DNA of 64,000 nt, taken from the NCBI RefSeq assembly GCF_013304385.1, contig NZ_JAAITU010000009.1, positions 1 to 64,000 of the forward strand, in the 5' to 3' direction. Position numbers and translations under genes: made by a program. This stretch comes from Blautia glucerasea (lineage in GTDB: Bacteria > Bacillota > Clostridia > Lachnospirales > Lachnospiraceae). A model generated the notes under the pieces. That model did not search any database and was not told the DNA's origin. It was given only the letters and a program-made list of their open reading frames with translations. This document shows positions 18,687 to 27,669 of the stretch, piece by piece. Each line of letters begins with the position of its first letter. The stretch's first letter is position 1.

Positions 18687-18784
18687 TCAAGAATGCCTCG
18701 GCATTCTTGCTGCGAGGTGCGCGTCATGCAATTGCATGACATACTTCTCCTGCGCACCTCTGCAATCCTGCCGGAGGCTATATC
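18687..18784. repeat. 98-bp structured repeat, copy A
   Basis: Identical over all 98 bp to 49100-49197. It contains three nested symmetry elements: GAATGCC/GGCATTC (18691-18706), GAGGTGCGC/GCGCACCTC (18714-18760), and the palindrome CATGCAATTGCATG inside the latter. It has no coding capacity of its own. It lies ~45 bp upstream of the aminotransferase start, so it would be in or near that gene's leader. Confidence 0.85.
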
Positions 18785-18898
18785 TGTTACATTTTAGTAT
18801 GCTAAATTATTGGTTGTCAAGCCTTTTCCCCATACAATATTTATATGGGGTATGCACTTTTTTCGTATATTCCAACCATATTTACCACCGGACCGTCA

Positions 18899-19190
18899 GA
18901 TACAGTAAAATAAACATTGGCAAATTAATCATATCGTATCGTCAGTTGCATGACAGAAAAGATCTTGGTTATATATCATGCGAGGCTTTCGTAGATTTCG
19001 ACTGGGCTAATTTCTCTGTTATTTGCCGTGTCTGAGCACTGTAAGTGCGAGTTTGGCAAATGACAGAGATAATAAATGCCCGGGAGAAATCCGAAAATGA
19101 AGCCCTGATATATAAACATATCTTTTCTGTACAATGCAACCTATACAAATACAGTATAATCAAATTTGTCAATGATTATTTTACTGTATC
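18899..19190. repeat. ~292-bp imperfect palindromic element
   Basis: The two ends are a perfect 15-bp inverted repeat, GATACAGTAAAATAA (18899-18913) and its complement (19176-19190). Imperfect pairing continues inward nearly to the centre: ACAGAAAAGAT with ATCTTTTCTGT, TATATATCA with TGATATATA, GGGC with GCCC, and TCTCTGTTATTTGCC with GGCAAATGACAGAGA around ~19044. This is the shape of a MITE or of a very long hairpin RNA. The remaining bases of the 652-bp gene-free stretch (18643-19294) show nothing else I can name. Confidence 0.75.
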
Positions 19191-19294
19191 CCTTCCCTCT
19201 TTTTGCCTTGCACAACCTTCCCTTTTCCACTATACTGTCCTTATAAGGCACACCTGCCATCAAAGGAAATTCAAAAAGAACGAGGTTTTATTTC

Positions 19295-20161
19295 ATGTGG
19301 ATTGCAGATAACTGGAAAGAATATCAGGTAATAGACACTTCCCGTGGGGAAAAGCTGGAAAAATGGGGGGACTACCTTCTGATCCGTCCGGATCCTCAGG
19401 TGATCTGGGACACCCCACGCACAGACAAAGGCTGGAAAAGGCCTAATGCACACTATCACAGAAGCTCCAGAGGCGGTGGAGAATGGGAATTTTTTGATCT
19501 GCCGCAGCAATGGGACATTCATTATAAGGAGCTGACCTTCCATCTGAAGCCATTCAGCTTCAAGCACACCGGTCTTTTCCCGGAACAGGCTGCCAACTGG
19601 GACTGGTTTGGGGACAAGATCCGTAATGCAGGTCGTCCCATCAAGGTGCTGAATCTTTTCGCCTACACAGGAGGTGCTACCCTTGCAGCAGCTGCTGCAG
19701 GAGCCAGTGTGACCCACGTAGACGCATCCAAAGGTATGGTTACCTGGGCCAAAGAAAATGCTGTGGCCTCAGGTCTTGGAGACGCCCCCATCCGCTGGCT
19801 TGTAGATGACTGTGTAAAGTTTGTAGAGCGTGAGATCCGAAGGGGCAATCATTACGATGCCATTATCATGGATCCTCCCTCTTATGGCCGTGGTCCCAAA
19901 GGAGAAGTATGGAAGATCGAGGAAGCGATCCATCCCCTGATCAAGCTGTGTGCTTCCCTTCTTTCTGATCAGCCCCTTTTCTTCCTTGTTAATTCCTACA
20001 CTACAGGGCTGGCACCGGCTGTACTTACTTATATGCTGTCTACAGAGCTTGGCAGGTTCAATGGCCATGTAGATTCCCAGGAGATCGGACTTCCTGTCAG
20101 AAATAACGGTCTGATCCTTCCCTGCGGAGCATCCGGACGGTGGGAGGCAGATTTCCATTAA
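19295..20161 (+). CDS. Class I SAM-dependent rRNA-type methyltransferase (RlmI/K-like)
   Basis: A 288-residue methyltransferase. The SAM-binding motif is VLNLFAYTGGATLAAAAAG, the second acidic motif VTHVDASKGMV, and the catalytic-type motif IIMDPPSYGRG. This resembles the catalytic part of RlmI/RlmK/RlmL-type 23S rRNA methyltransferases (SAM methyltransferase family PF10672). The N-terminal PUA domain found in RlmI is absent, as in many short homologues. The exact base target is unknown. CGAGG lies ~10 nt upstream. Confidence 0.88.
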   Translation: MWIADNWKEYQVIDTSRGEKLEKWGDYLLIRPDPQVIWDTPRTDKGWKRPNAHYHRSSRGGGEWEFFDLPQQWDIHYKELTFHLKPFSFKHTGLFPEQAANWDWFGDKIRNAGRPIKVLNLFAYTGGATLAAAAAGASVTHVDASKGMVTWAKENAVASGLGDAPIRWLVDDCVKFVEREIRRGNHYDAIIMDPPSYGRGPKGEVWKIEEAIHPLIKLCASLLSDQPLFFLVNSYTTGLAPAVLTYMLSTELGRFNGHVDSQEIGLPVRNNGLILPCGASGRWEADFH

Positions 20162-20198
20162 TAACATCTAATAACATCTGTAACAAGGAGAGAGTGTT

Positions 20199-21062
20199 AT
20201 GGAACAATTGAATATCAAGCATGAATGTAAGCGCTATGGCTGTGCTGTACTTGCAGCTACTGTTTTTGCCATTAATATCAAAACCTTTGTAAGAGCAGGC
20301 GGTCTTTATCCAGGAGGCGTCAGTGGTCTTACCCTTTTGATCCAGAACATTTTTGCCCAGTTTTTAGGGCTTCAGATTCCTTACACTGTGATCAATATCC
20401 TGCTGAATAGTATTCCTGTTTACGTAGGCTTCCGCTTTATCGGCAAGAAGTTCACCATCAGCTCCTGTTGTGTGATCCTTCTTTCCAGTGTGCTTACAGA
20501 CCTGATCCCTGCACAGCCTATCACCTATGATTCTCTACTGATCAGCATTTTCGGAGGGCTGATCAACGGCTTTTCCATCAGCCTTTGTCTGATCGGCAAT
20601 ACCAGCAGCGGCGGCACCGATTTCTTTGCCATTTATTTTTCCGAAAAAAGCGGCAAAGATATCTGGAATTATGTTTTCTGTGCCAATGCCTGCATCCTTG
20701 TGGCCGCAGGTATCCTGTTTGGCTGGGACCGTGCACTGTACTCCATTATTTTCCAGTTCACCTCCACCCAGACTATACAGATGCTTCATCAGCGTTACAA
20801 GAAGCATACGCTATTCATCGTTACCAGACATCCTGATCTGGTTTACCACGAGATTTCCCAGCTGACCCACCATTCTGCCACCCGTTTTGAGGGGAATGGC
20901 TGCTATACCGGTGAGGGGACCAGCCTGCTCTATTCCGTAGTATCCAGAGATGAAGCAAAGCTTCTTGTGAAAAAGGTACACGAAACAGATCCTTCTGCCT
21001 TTGTAAATCTGATCAAAACAGACTATATCAACGGACGTTTTTACCATAAAACAGATTATTGA
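20199..21062 (+). CDS. YitT family membrane protein (DUF2179)
   Basis: A 287-residue protein with about five N-terminal membrane helices (residues ~15-185) and a C-terminal soluble domain of the DUF2179 type (YCYTGEGTSLLYSVVSRDEAK-like). GNTSSGGTDF in the loop is typical of the family. An AAGGAGAG ribosome site lies upstream. The family is common in Firmicutes; transport or signalling roles are proposed but not settled. It follows the methyltransferase by 37 bp, and a hairpin terminator follows it. Confidence 0.9.
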   Translation: MEQLNIKHECKRYGCAVLAATVFAINIKTFVRAGGLYPGGVSGLTLLIQNIFAQFLGLQIPYTVINILLNSIPVYVGFRFIGKKFTISSCCVILLSSVLTDLIPAQPITYDSLLISIFGGLINGFSISLCLIGNTSSGGTDFFAIYFSEKSGKDIWNYVFCANACILVAAGILFGWDRALYSIIFQFTSTQTIQMLHQRYKKHTLFIVTRHPDLVYHEISQLTHHSATRFEGNGCYTGEGTSLLYSVVSRDEAKLLVKKVHETDPSAFVNLIKTDYINGRFYHKTDY

Positions 21063-21088
21063 GAAAAGCAGGACTTCTCCTGCTTTTC
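21063..21088 (+). terminator. Hairpin after the YitT gene
   Basis: A perfect 11-bp stem, GAAAAGCAGGA (21063-21073) and TCCTGCTTTTC (21078-21088), with a CTTC tetraloop, immediately after the stop codon. The U-rich part is within the 3' arm, so it may be an attenuating terminator ahead of the next gene. Confidence 0.65.
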
Positions 21089-21109
21089 CATGCATTAAAG
21101 AGGATGATT

Positions 21110-22438
21110 ATGATGAATGATGTATCAAGACCTGTACAGGCACAGCGATTTTGGAAATGGTTCCTGATCTGCCTGTCTGTTTTCTTTCTTGGCTTTACAG
21201 ACACTGCCTCCGCACAGGCAGCTTCCTATGTAAAGGCTTCCAAAACCCAGGTAAAAACCACCTCCTCCACCAGAAGAGGCTGGGTAAAGCTTGGCAAGCA
21301 TTATTATTTCTACAATACGAAGGGACGGCTGATGTATGGCCGTATCAAGTACAAGAGCAATTACTATTACAGCTATACCAACGGACGCCGTGCTTCTGGC
21401 TGGCTCAAAAAAGGAGGCCGGCGATATTACTGTTCTCCCAGTACAGGGATCATGTTCCGCAACCGCTGGGCTACCAGCAAAGGCAAGCGTTACTGTTTTG
21501 ACAAAAATGGGGTTGCCATTGCAAAGAAATGGCTTACTTCCAAAGGCAGACGCTATTACTTCCTGGCAGACTCCACCATGGCAAAGGGCTGGCAGAAAAT
21601 AGGCAATTTCTATTACTATTTTGATAAAGCCTCTGGCGTTATGGCCAGGAATCAATGGATTGATGATGCTTATGTTAACAACATCGGTCAAAGGATTGCT
21701 ACCAGGGAGCCGCAGCCGGCCAAGACCTTAAGTTCCTCCCATTATACCTACACAAGCAGCACCCTGAAGATCGATCTTCGCAAAAAATCCATGCATGGGG
21801 TTTCTTACTGGGCTGCCAAAATACATATTTCCAGTCCTTCCCAGCTGCGTTCTGCATTATCCTATGGTACTTACGGAGGCACACGCCAGACCACATCCAG
21901 TGCTGTATCATCTAACGGCGGGATCATTGGTGTGAACGGCAGTGCTTTCAGCTACCAGACAGGGAAGCCTTCCCCACTGGGCATGTGCATCAAAAACGGT
22001 AAGATCTACGGAAATTACATGACCAGTTATAGTGTGATGGCAGTAAAAAAAGACGGAACCATTTATACCCCTGCCCAGGGACTGATGGGAAAAGACCTGC
22101 TGGCAGATGGGGTAAAGGATACCTACAACTTTGGCCCTGTGCTGATCAAAGATGGCAAAGTACAGCCAGCCTGGTCCGAAACAGCCAAATATTATCCAAG
22201 AACTGCCATTGGGATGATCTCTCCTTGTAACTACGTGCTTCTTGTTACAAATACCGGTTCCTATACAGGGCTGAATCACTGGGATATGGTTAATATCTTT
22301 CTGTCTTATGGCTGCACCTATGCCTACAATCTGGACGGAGGCGGCTCAGCCACTTTGTATTACAATGGAAATGTTATGAACAGCCTGATCAGCGATTACC
22401 AGCGTCCCTGTGCTGATTTCCTTTACTTTACAAAATAG
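21110..22438 (+). CDS. Cell-wall-binding-repeat protein with phosphodiester glycosidase (NAGPA) domain
   Basis: A 442-residue secreted protein. The signal peptide is followed by ~6 choline/glucan-binding-like repeats (GWVKLGKHYYFYNTKGRLMYG and similar, residues ~50-190), and a C-terminal NAGPA-type domain (~215-442) with GIIGVNGSAFSY, RTAIGMIS and the signature NLDGGGSATL. NAGPA domains cleave or bind sugar-phosphodiester linkages, so a cell-wall polymer or exopolysaccharide is a likely substrate. The start at 21110 is set by AGAGG 6 nt upstream; the frame is open back to 21059 but without a ribosome site. Confidence 0.87.
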   Translation: MMNDVSRPVQAQRFWKWFLICLSVFFLGFTDTASAQAASYVKASKTQVKTTSSTRRGWVKLGKHYYFYNTKGRLMYGRIKYKSNYYYSYTNGRRASGWLKKGGRRYYCSPSTGIMFRNRWATSKGKRYCFDKNGVAIAKKWLTSKGRRYYFLADSTMAKGWQKIGNFYYYFDKASGVMARNQWIDDAYVNNIGQRIATREPQPAKTLSSSHYTYTSSTLKIDLRKKSMHGVSYWAAKIHISSPSQLRSALSYGTYGGTRQTTSSAVSSNGGIIGVNGSAFSYQTGKPSPLGMCIKNGKIYGNYMTSYSVMAVKKDGTIYTPAQGLMGKDLLADGVKDTYNFGPVLIKDGKVQPAWSETAKYYPRTAIGMISPCNYVLLVTNTGSYTGLNHWDMVNIFLSYGCTYAYNLDGGGSATLYYNGNVMNSLISDYQRPCADFLYFTK

Positions 22439-22531
22439 AATCCCACGATATGCGAATAACGGGAAGGCTTGTAGAAGTGCAAAGCACGGAACAATCCGTG
22501 TAATCATGATGAAAATTCCGTTATCAAAAAA

Positions 22532-22586
22532 CGGTGCATCTGTCAGATCCTTTCAAGGATCAATGACAGTGCACCGCTTTTATTTT
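22532..22586 (+). terminator. Rho-independent terminator
   Basis: A long interrupted stem: CGGTGC with GCACCG, TGTCA with TGACA, ATCCTT with AAGGAT, followed by CTTTTATTTT. It ends the glycosidase transcript and lies close to the 3' end of the convergent radical SAM gene. The ~90 bp between 22439 and 22531 also hold a small hairpin (CACGGA/TCCGTG) but no gene. Confidence 0.8.
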
Positions 22587-22617
22587 ATGTTTCTATCAGC
22601 TTGCTACTGCAAAAAAA

Positions 22618-23991
22618 TCATTCTGCTGCTTTTGCTTTCTTTTCTTCCAGAGTCTTTGCCCACATCTGGTCTGCTCTTTCTTTCCAGCATGCTGCATACT
22701 GATCACACTTACCACACAGATGATCTGCTGTCTCCGGAGACTGCAGATCTGTGGACTTGGCTCCTGTCTCTTTTACAAGACGGCGAAGGATCTGCGGATT
22801 CTCAAGCATTGGGCATGGTCTGAGCATATTTTCATTAAATGGCTGATTATCATGATAAGCCTGGAAGATCGGGCTCTTCAGTGCATCCAGCAGGGATGTA
22901 TCTTTGATGTTGCAGTTTGAATAATGAATAAATACACATGGTTCCACATCGCCATTTGCATTAATATGCAGATACTGTCTTCCTCCTGCAATACATCCGC
23001 CTACATACTCTGCATCATTCTGGAAATCCAGTGTGAAGATAGACTTTGTACCTCTGAATTTACGGATGCTGTGATACATTTTCTCACGCTGATCCGGTGT
23101 AAGAAGCAGCTCCGGTGAAGCATCGTTTCCTACCGGCATATAATGGAAGAACCATGCAAACAGAGCACCGCAATCGATCAGATGATCAAAATATTCTTCA
23201 CTGCTTACACTGTCTACGTTTGCTCCTGTATAACAGGTGGATACACCAAAGGGAAGATGTCTTTCTTTCAAAAGCTTCATTGCATGCATAACCTTCTGAT
23301 AGATACCCTCTCCACGACGCCCATCATTGGCTTCCTCAGAGCCTTCCAGGCTGAATGCAGGAACAAAGTTCTTTACTCTCAGGATCTCATCACAGAATTC
23401 CTCGTCAAATAATGTACCATTGGAGAAAGAAAGGAACTCACAATCCGGATGCATTTCACAGATCTTGATCAGATCTTTCTTACGCACGGTAGGCTCACCG
23501 CCTGTATAAATGTACATATAAGTACCAAGCTCTTTACCCTGTCTTACAATAGAATCAATGGTCTCAAGGCTCAGGTTCAGTTTATGTCCATACTCAGCAG
23601 CCCAGCATCCGGTACAGTGCAGATTGCAGGCACTGGTAGGATCCAGAAGGATCGCCCATGGTACATTACAGTTGTTCTCTGCTGCCACCTCATCCTGTCT
23701 TGCACTTCCTTTCAGGCTGGCATTGATGATAAAATTCTGGAAAAATACTTTTCTTACCTCAGGATCAAGATCATAAATACGCATGATCAGCTGATACCAG
23801 TTGCTGTCTTTATCTTTAATCGCATTACGGATGGCATTTCTCTGGCCTGCATACCAGTCATCTGGTGAGTACTTGTCAACCAGATCCATCAGCTTTGGAA
23901 TATTGGTTTCAGGATCTTTCTCCAGATAGCTTAAGCCCTGCTTTACTGCGGCGCTGATAGCCGCCTGTTTTACCTTGTCTGTAATCTTCAT
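22618..23991 (-). CDS. Radical SAM protein of unknown substrate
   Basis: A 457-residue protein with an ~110-residue N-terminal extension. The radical SAM core has the cluster motif C122-x3-C126-x2-C129 (CNLHCTGC), the SAM-binding motif YIYTGGEPTVRK and a long C-terminal part rich in Cys (CIAGGRQYLHINANGDVEPC, RPCPML, CGKCDQYAAC), suggesting SPASM-like auxiliary iron-sulphur clusters. Such C-termini are typical of peptide- or cofactor-modifying enzymes, but no precursor peptide gene is visible nearby. It is co-directional with the DUF308 gene (45-bp gap) and has AAGGAGG upstream of the ATG. Confidence 0.9.
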   Translation of the reverse strand: MKITDKVKQAAISAAVKQGLSYLEKDPETNIPKLMDLVDKYSPDDWYAGQRNAIRNAIKDKDSNWYQLIMRIYDLDPEVRKVFFQNFIINASLKGSARQDEVAAENNCNVPWAILLDPTSACNLHCTGCWAAEYGHKLNLSLETIDSIVRQGKELGTYMYIYTGGEPTVRKKDLIKICEMHPDCEFLSFSNGTLFDEEFCDEILRVKNFVPAFSLEGSEEANDGRRGEGIYQKVMHAMKLLKERHLPFGVSTCYTGANVDSVSSEEYFDHLIDCGALFAWFFHYMPVGNDASPELLLTPDQREKMYHSIRKFRGTKSIFTLDFQNDAEYVGGCIAGGRQYLHINANGDVEPCVFIHYSNCNIKDTSLLDALKSPIFQAYHDNQPFNENMLRPCPMLENPQILRRLVKETGAKSTDLQSPETADHLCGKCDQYAACWKERADQMWAKTLEEKKAKAAE

Positions 23992-24036
23992 AATTTCCTC
24001 CTTATAGATACATCTTTCTATATTGTATAAATTATT

Positions 24037-24606
24037 TTACTGATCATACCTGTCCCATTTGCCTTCGATCACTTTCACAGTGTATATGGCTACACCCAGA
24101 TTTAAGGCACCTTCCAGCAGGAAGCTGATCCCTGTAAGAACCATGGTCATCTTCGCCCCTCCGTAAGGATCGATCAGCAGGATCATCCCGAAAATCCCAA
24201 CCAGTATGGCTGCCAGCAGGATCCTCCACCAGAGACTTAAGCCAAAGCGTCTGGCATCAATGGACATCTGTATCCGTATCAGGGCATCCATAAGTACCAT
24301 AAGCCCAAGCACTGCAAAGATCAGGTGCATAATACTTTCGCGCCTTACCAGGATCACGATCCCCACTGCTGCCATCAGTATGCCAAATGCAAAATCAAAC
24401 TGAAATGCCAGACAGTAAACATCTTTTGAAAAATAGCCGATCATCTTGATGATCCCATCAGCAATAAACAAAAGACCTATGATGGTGCAAAAAATAACCG
24501 CAGAACATCCCGGTTTGCACACAAGAAACAATCCCATGGCACAAAAGATCAGGGAAATTGCTATGTAACCATTTCTGGCTATCTTCAGCATTTTCAGAGA
24601 ATCCAT
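24037..24606 (-). CDS. HdeD/DUF308 family membrane protein
   Basis: A 189-residue protein with about six membrane helices arranged as repeated helix pairs with GLLFIADGIIKM- and GLMVLMDALIRI-like turns, typical of DUF308 (HdeD family). HdeD in enterobacteria is linked to acid resistance; the role here is unknown. AGGAGG lies upstream of the ATG. It precedes the radical SAM gene in the same transcript. The TetR gene upstream is separated by a terminator. Confidence 0.88.
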   Translation of the reverse strand: MDSLKMLKIARNGYIAISLIFCAMGLFLVCKPGCSAVIFCTIIGLLFIADGIIKMIGYFSKDVYCLAFQFDFAFGILMAAVGIVILVRRESIMHLIFAVLGLMVLMDALIRIQMSIDARRFGLSLWWRILLAAILVGIFGMILLIDPYGGAKMTMVLTGISFLLEGALNLGVAIYTVKVIEGKWDRYDQ

Positions 24607-24705
24607 TTCCTGCTCCTCCTTTCTTATATGGTGATGACATTGTCAAGCGGCATCATCCTTTCATTAAACTAAGTATACCTCAAAAAAAAGAAGATCAAAA
24701 CAGAC

Positions 24706-24743
24706 AAAAAACGGATTATGTCTAAAAATAAACATAATCCGTT
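24706..24743 (-). terminator. Terminator after the TetR gene
   Basis: A perfect 12-bp inverted repeat, AACGGATTATGT (24710-24721) and ACATAATCCGTT (24732-24743), with a 10-nt loop. On the minus strand it is followed by a T-run (24706-24710 complement). It separates the TetR transcript from the DUF308-radical SAM pair. Confidence 0.85.
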
Positions 24744-24818
24744 CTTGTTGTTATACGATTTAACAAATGATGCCGGACTGTTAAAAGTCCCAGGCTATAA
24801 TATAGAAAATAATGGCAT

Positions 24819-25352
24819 TTACCACATACCATGTTCTTTTAAAATAGCATTCAATCTTCGTGCATACTCAACCAGGTCATATTTCATCCCCTGGTCCATC
24901 CAGTCCAGAAGCATCCCTACGATCACACATTTTTCGTAATGTATGAGAAGCTTCTTGTCGTTTTCAGGGATCTGTGCAAGATCACTGTCTTTCCCTGCAT
25001 ACTGGGTGATAATGTACTCTGCCAGATCACGAAGATATTTTGCCATGATCTCCTTATCTGCTGACCGATAGATATGAAGGATTGCTTTTTTGTTCTCTCC
25101 CAGACGCTCAGCTAGAAGCACAAGTCCTTCCATAAAACTGCCGATCTCCATCTGGCTGCTCATCACCCTGTCTGCTTCACGCTTCAGTGCGAAGTACATC
25201 ACATCCGGAATGTCCCGAAAATGGTAGTAAAACGTATTTCTGTTGACTCCACAGCGTTCTACAATATCTTTTACTGTTATTTTCGCCAGCGGCTTCTCAT
25301 TAAGCAGCTCTAAAAGTGTCTGAATGATAATCTCTTTTGTAAAACCCGCCAT
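24819..25352 (-). CDS. TetR family transcriptional regulator
   Basis: A 177-residue regulator. The N-terminal helix-turn-helix (residues ~5-50) reads KITVKDIVERCGVNRNTFYYHF. The helical C-terminal part resembles the DhaS/TetR_C_33 group, with CVIVGMLLDWMDQGM. A GGAAAG ribosome site lies upstream. It may control the neighbouring DUF308-radical SAM genes; this is inferred from position only. Confidence 0.88.
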   Translation of the reverse strand: MAGFTKEIIIQTLLELLNEKPLAKITVKDIVERCGVNRNTFYYHFRDIPDVMYFALKREADRVMSSQMEIGSFMEGLVLLAERLGENKKAILHIYRSADKEIMAKYLRDLAEYIITQYAGKDSDLAQIPENDKKLLIHYEKCVIVGMLLDWMDQGMKYDLVEYARRLNAILKEHGMW

Positions 25353-25512
25353 TATTCTTTCCTGCCTGTTCCAAACTTGTATGCTTCTGCAGTTCCACTA
25401 CTTTGTCTTTTTGTATTGACTTATTATGCCATAAATCGCCAGCAAAAGCAACCTTTGCGCTGTGGAGAGAATGAGAATACTTACATCTGTAAAAATCCCG
25501 TATCGTTACAGA

Positions 25513-27669
25513 TTATTTCAATTTAACAGTTGTTGCTGCCCATTTGCTATAAATCTTTGCCCCATTTGCTGTATTAAAGGTCCTCACACGAATATAAATA
25601 GTTTTTCCTTTGCCCAGATTCTTCTGAGTATAGGATGTTGCTTTCTTTCCAAGTACCTTCACAGTTTTATAGGAACCTTTCTTGGATGTTTTCAGCTGGA
25701 TCTCATATCCAACAGCACCCTTTACTTTCTTCCAGGTCAGTTTTACAGTTCCTTTTTTCGGAGATGAAGCCTTAAGTGCAGCCTTTCCAGGTGCGGTATT
25801 CGTCTTCAGGATTTCTGTTTTGCCTTCTGTTTTCTTGTTCTTTGTAAGAGACACGATCCGGAACTGATATGTAGTTCCGCTCTGGAGTGCCTGACCTTTC
25901 AGTTTCTTAAATACATAACTGTTCTTGTTTGCAGCAACATCAGCAATCTTTGTCCAGCCTTTGCTCTTTCCACCTTTTACATAAATGCGATAGCCTTTCT
26001 TCGCAGCCGGATCCTTCTGCCATGTGATCTTGATCTGTGTTTCAGATGTTTTTACTGCTTTTACCGGTGCTTCCGGAGCCTTGGTAGGTTCTACAGTAAC
26101 CTCCGGAGCCTGAGTAGGTGCCGGTGTTGCTGTTGGTGCTACTGGTGCCGGTGTTGCTGTTGGCTCTGCCGGAACCGGTGTTGCTGTTGGCTCTGCCGGA
26201 ACCGGTGTTGCTGTTGGCTCTACCGGTTTTGCTTTGATGGTAAGCTGGAAGGTTCCCTCTACCTTGCCATCATTAACAGCAGGATCTCCGTCCTTATTTG
26301 CTGCGGTTACCGTTACAGTTCCGGCCTTTTTTGCTGTCAGGATTCCATTCTCATCAATACCAGCCAGTTCCGCATTATCTACAGACCATGTAATCTGGCT
26401 GTCCCTGATGCCCTCCGGCTGAACCTGTGCTGTGAATGTTGCCTCATCACCTTCAACCACTTCCGTTTTCTCTCCAGAAACAGTTACTTTTGAAGCATAG
26501 GGCACAATGGTGATCTGTTTGGAAGCAGTTACATCAGCATCACTGTCACTCCATTTCTCATCCGTGGATGTTGCAGTTACTGTCACTGTGCCTGCAGCCT
26601 TTGGTGTAAGTGTACCATCACTGGTCAGGTCTGCATATTCTGTACTGTCAATGCTCCAGACAATTCCCTGATCTGCTGCTGCAGGTAATACAGACGCTTC
26701 CAGTTTAACACTTCCACGGCATTCCTCCGGTACACTGTCCAGGCTGATCCCGTTTGCTTTCTGGATCTTGCTCATAGTAGAAAGAAATGCACTAGTTCCC
26801 ATCTTTGTTGATGCCAGATTACCATAGAACCAGGCTTCTTCCAGAGAATTATCATTAGTATCTCCCTGAACAATGCCATAGAAAGCATACTGTCCTACTT
26901 CTGTAAGGCTGGATGGAAAGCGAACCTTTTTCAGATGCTGGGCATTCTGAAATGCACCATGGAATATTTTTGTTACGCCATCCGGTACAACATAGGTTTC
27001 AGCGTTCCTTCCTGCCGGATATGCATACAGGATAGTACCTGCTTTATCATAAAGCACACCATCTATATCCTTGAAGCTGGTGCTTTTCTCATCTACAAGA
27101 ATATCCATCAGGCTGGTACAGCCATTAAAGATACGTGTATGGGCAATTCCCTGCGGATTGGTACCAAATGTTTTTACACTTGCCGGAATTTCCACCATCT
27201 CCAGACTGGAACATCCATCAAACATATAGTTTGGCAACTGGGTAAGTGTTTCAGGAAGCTTAATGCTGACCATCCCTGAACATCCCTCAAAAGCAGTGCG
27301 TCCAGGTCCTTTTGTCTGGAATGTTGTAACTTTGGTAGCGGAAATATCTATACTGGTAATTTCTGTCTTTTTACAGAAAATCCCATTTTTAATCTGGGAT
27401 ACAGAAGCCGTTACATCACCTTTCGTCACTGCTCCTGGAACAACCACATCATACGCATCAGCACCACTGAGATCGATCATGCCCAGAGTTGCACTTGAGC
27501 CACTTATCACAAAATTATATACGATCCCATTATCATCCGTATAATTATTCTCTCCGTCCAGCTGTACAGGATCTGCATCGTCTGCTTTTACAGCTGCCGG
27601 TGCTGCCATCATAACAGCTGCTGCCATAGCGGATAAAAACAATTTTGCATGTTTCTTCATGTTTTTCAT
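25513..27669 (-). CDS. Secreted LRR/BIG2/Fn3 surface protein
   Basis: A 718-residue protein. It has a signal peptide (KLFLSAMAAAVMMAAPAAVKA), BspA-like leucine-rich repeats (~70-300; GCSGMVSIKLPETLTQLPNYMFDGCSSLEMVEIPA-type units), two BIG2-type domains (~310-480), a Pro-Thr linker with PAEPTATPV repeats, and two Fn3-like domains (~545-718). The start at 27669 overlaps the stop of the upstream 2031-aa gene (ATGA), so the two are coupled. It is the last gene of the moxR-DUF58-transglutaminase-like operon and probably a cell-surface substrate or effector of that system; this is an inference. Confidence 0.88.
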   Translation of the reverse strand: MKNMKKHAKLFLSAMAAAVMMAAPAAVKADDADPVQLDGENNYTDDNGIVYNFVISGSSATLGMIDLSGADAYDVVVPGAVTKGDVTASVSQIKNGIFCKKTEITSIDISATKVTTFQTKGPGRTAFEGCSGMVSIKLPETLTQLPNYMFDGCSSLEMVEIPASVKTFGTNPQGIAHTRIFNGCTSLMDILVDEKSTSFKDIDGVLYDKAGTILYAYPAGRNAETYVVPDGVTKIFHGAFQNAQHLKKVRFPSSLTEVGQYAFYGIVQGDTNDNSLEEAWFYGNLASTKMGTSAFLSTMSKIQKANGISLDSVPEECRGSVKLEASVLPAAADQGIVWSIDSTEYADLTSDGTLTPKAAGTVTVTATSTDEKWSDSDADVTASKQITIVPYASKVTVSGEKTEVVEGDEATFTAQVQPEGIRDSQITWSVDNAELAGIDENGILTAKKAGTVTVTAANKDGDPAVNDGKVEGTFQLTIKAKPVEPTATPVPAEPTATPVPAEPTATPAPVAPTATPAPTQAPEVTVEPTKAPEAPVKAVKTSETQIKITWQKDPAAKKGYRIYVKGGKSKGWTKIADVAANKNSYVFKKLKGQALQSGTTYQFRIVSLTKNKKTEGKTEILKTNTAPGKAALKASSPKKGTVKLTWKKVKGAVGYEIQLKTSKKGSYKTVKVLGKKATSYTQKNLGKGKTIYIRVRTFNTANGAKIYSKWAATTVKLK

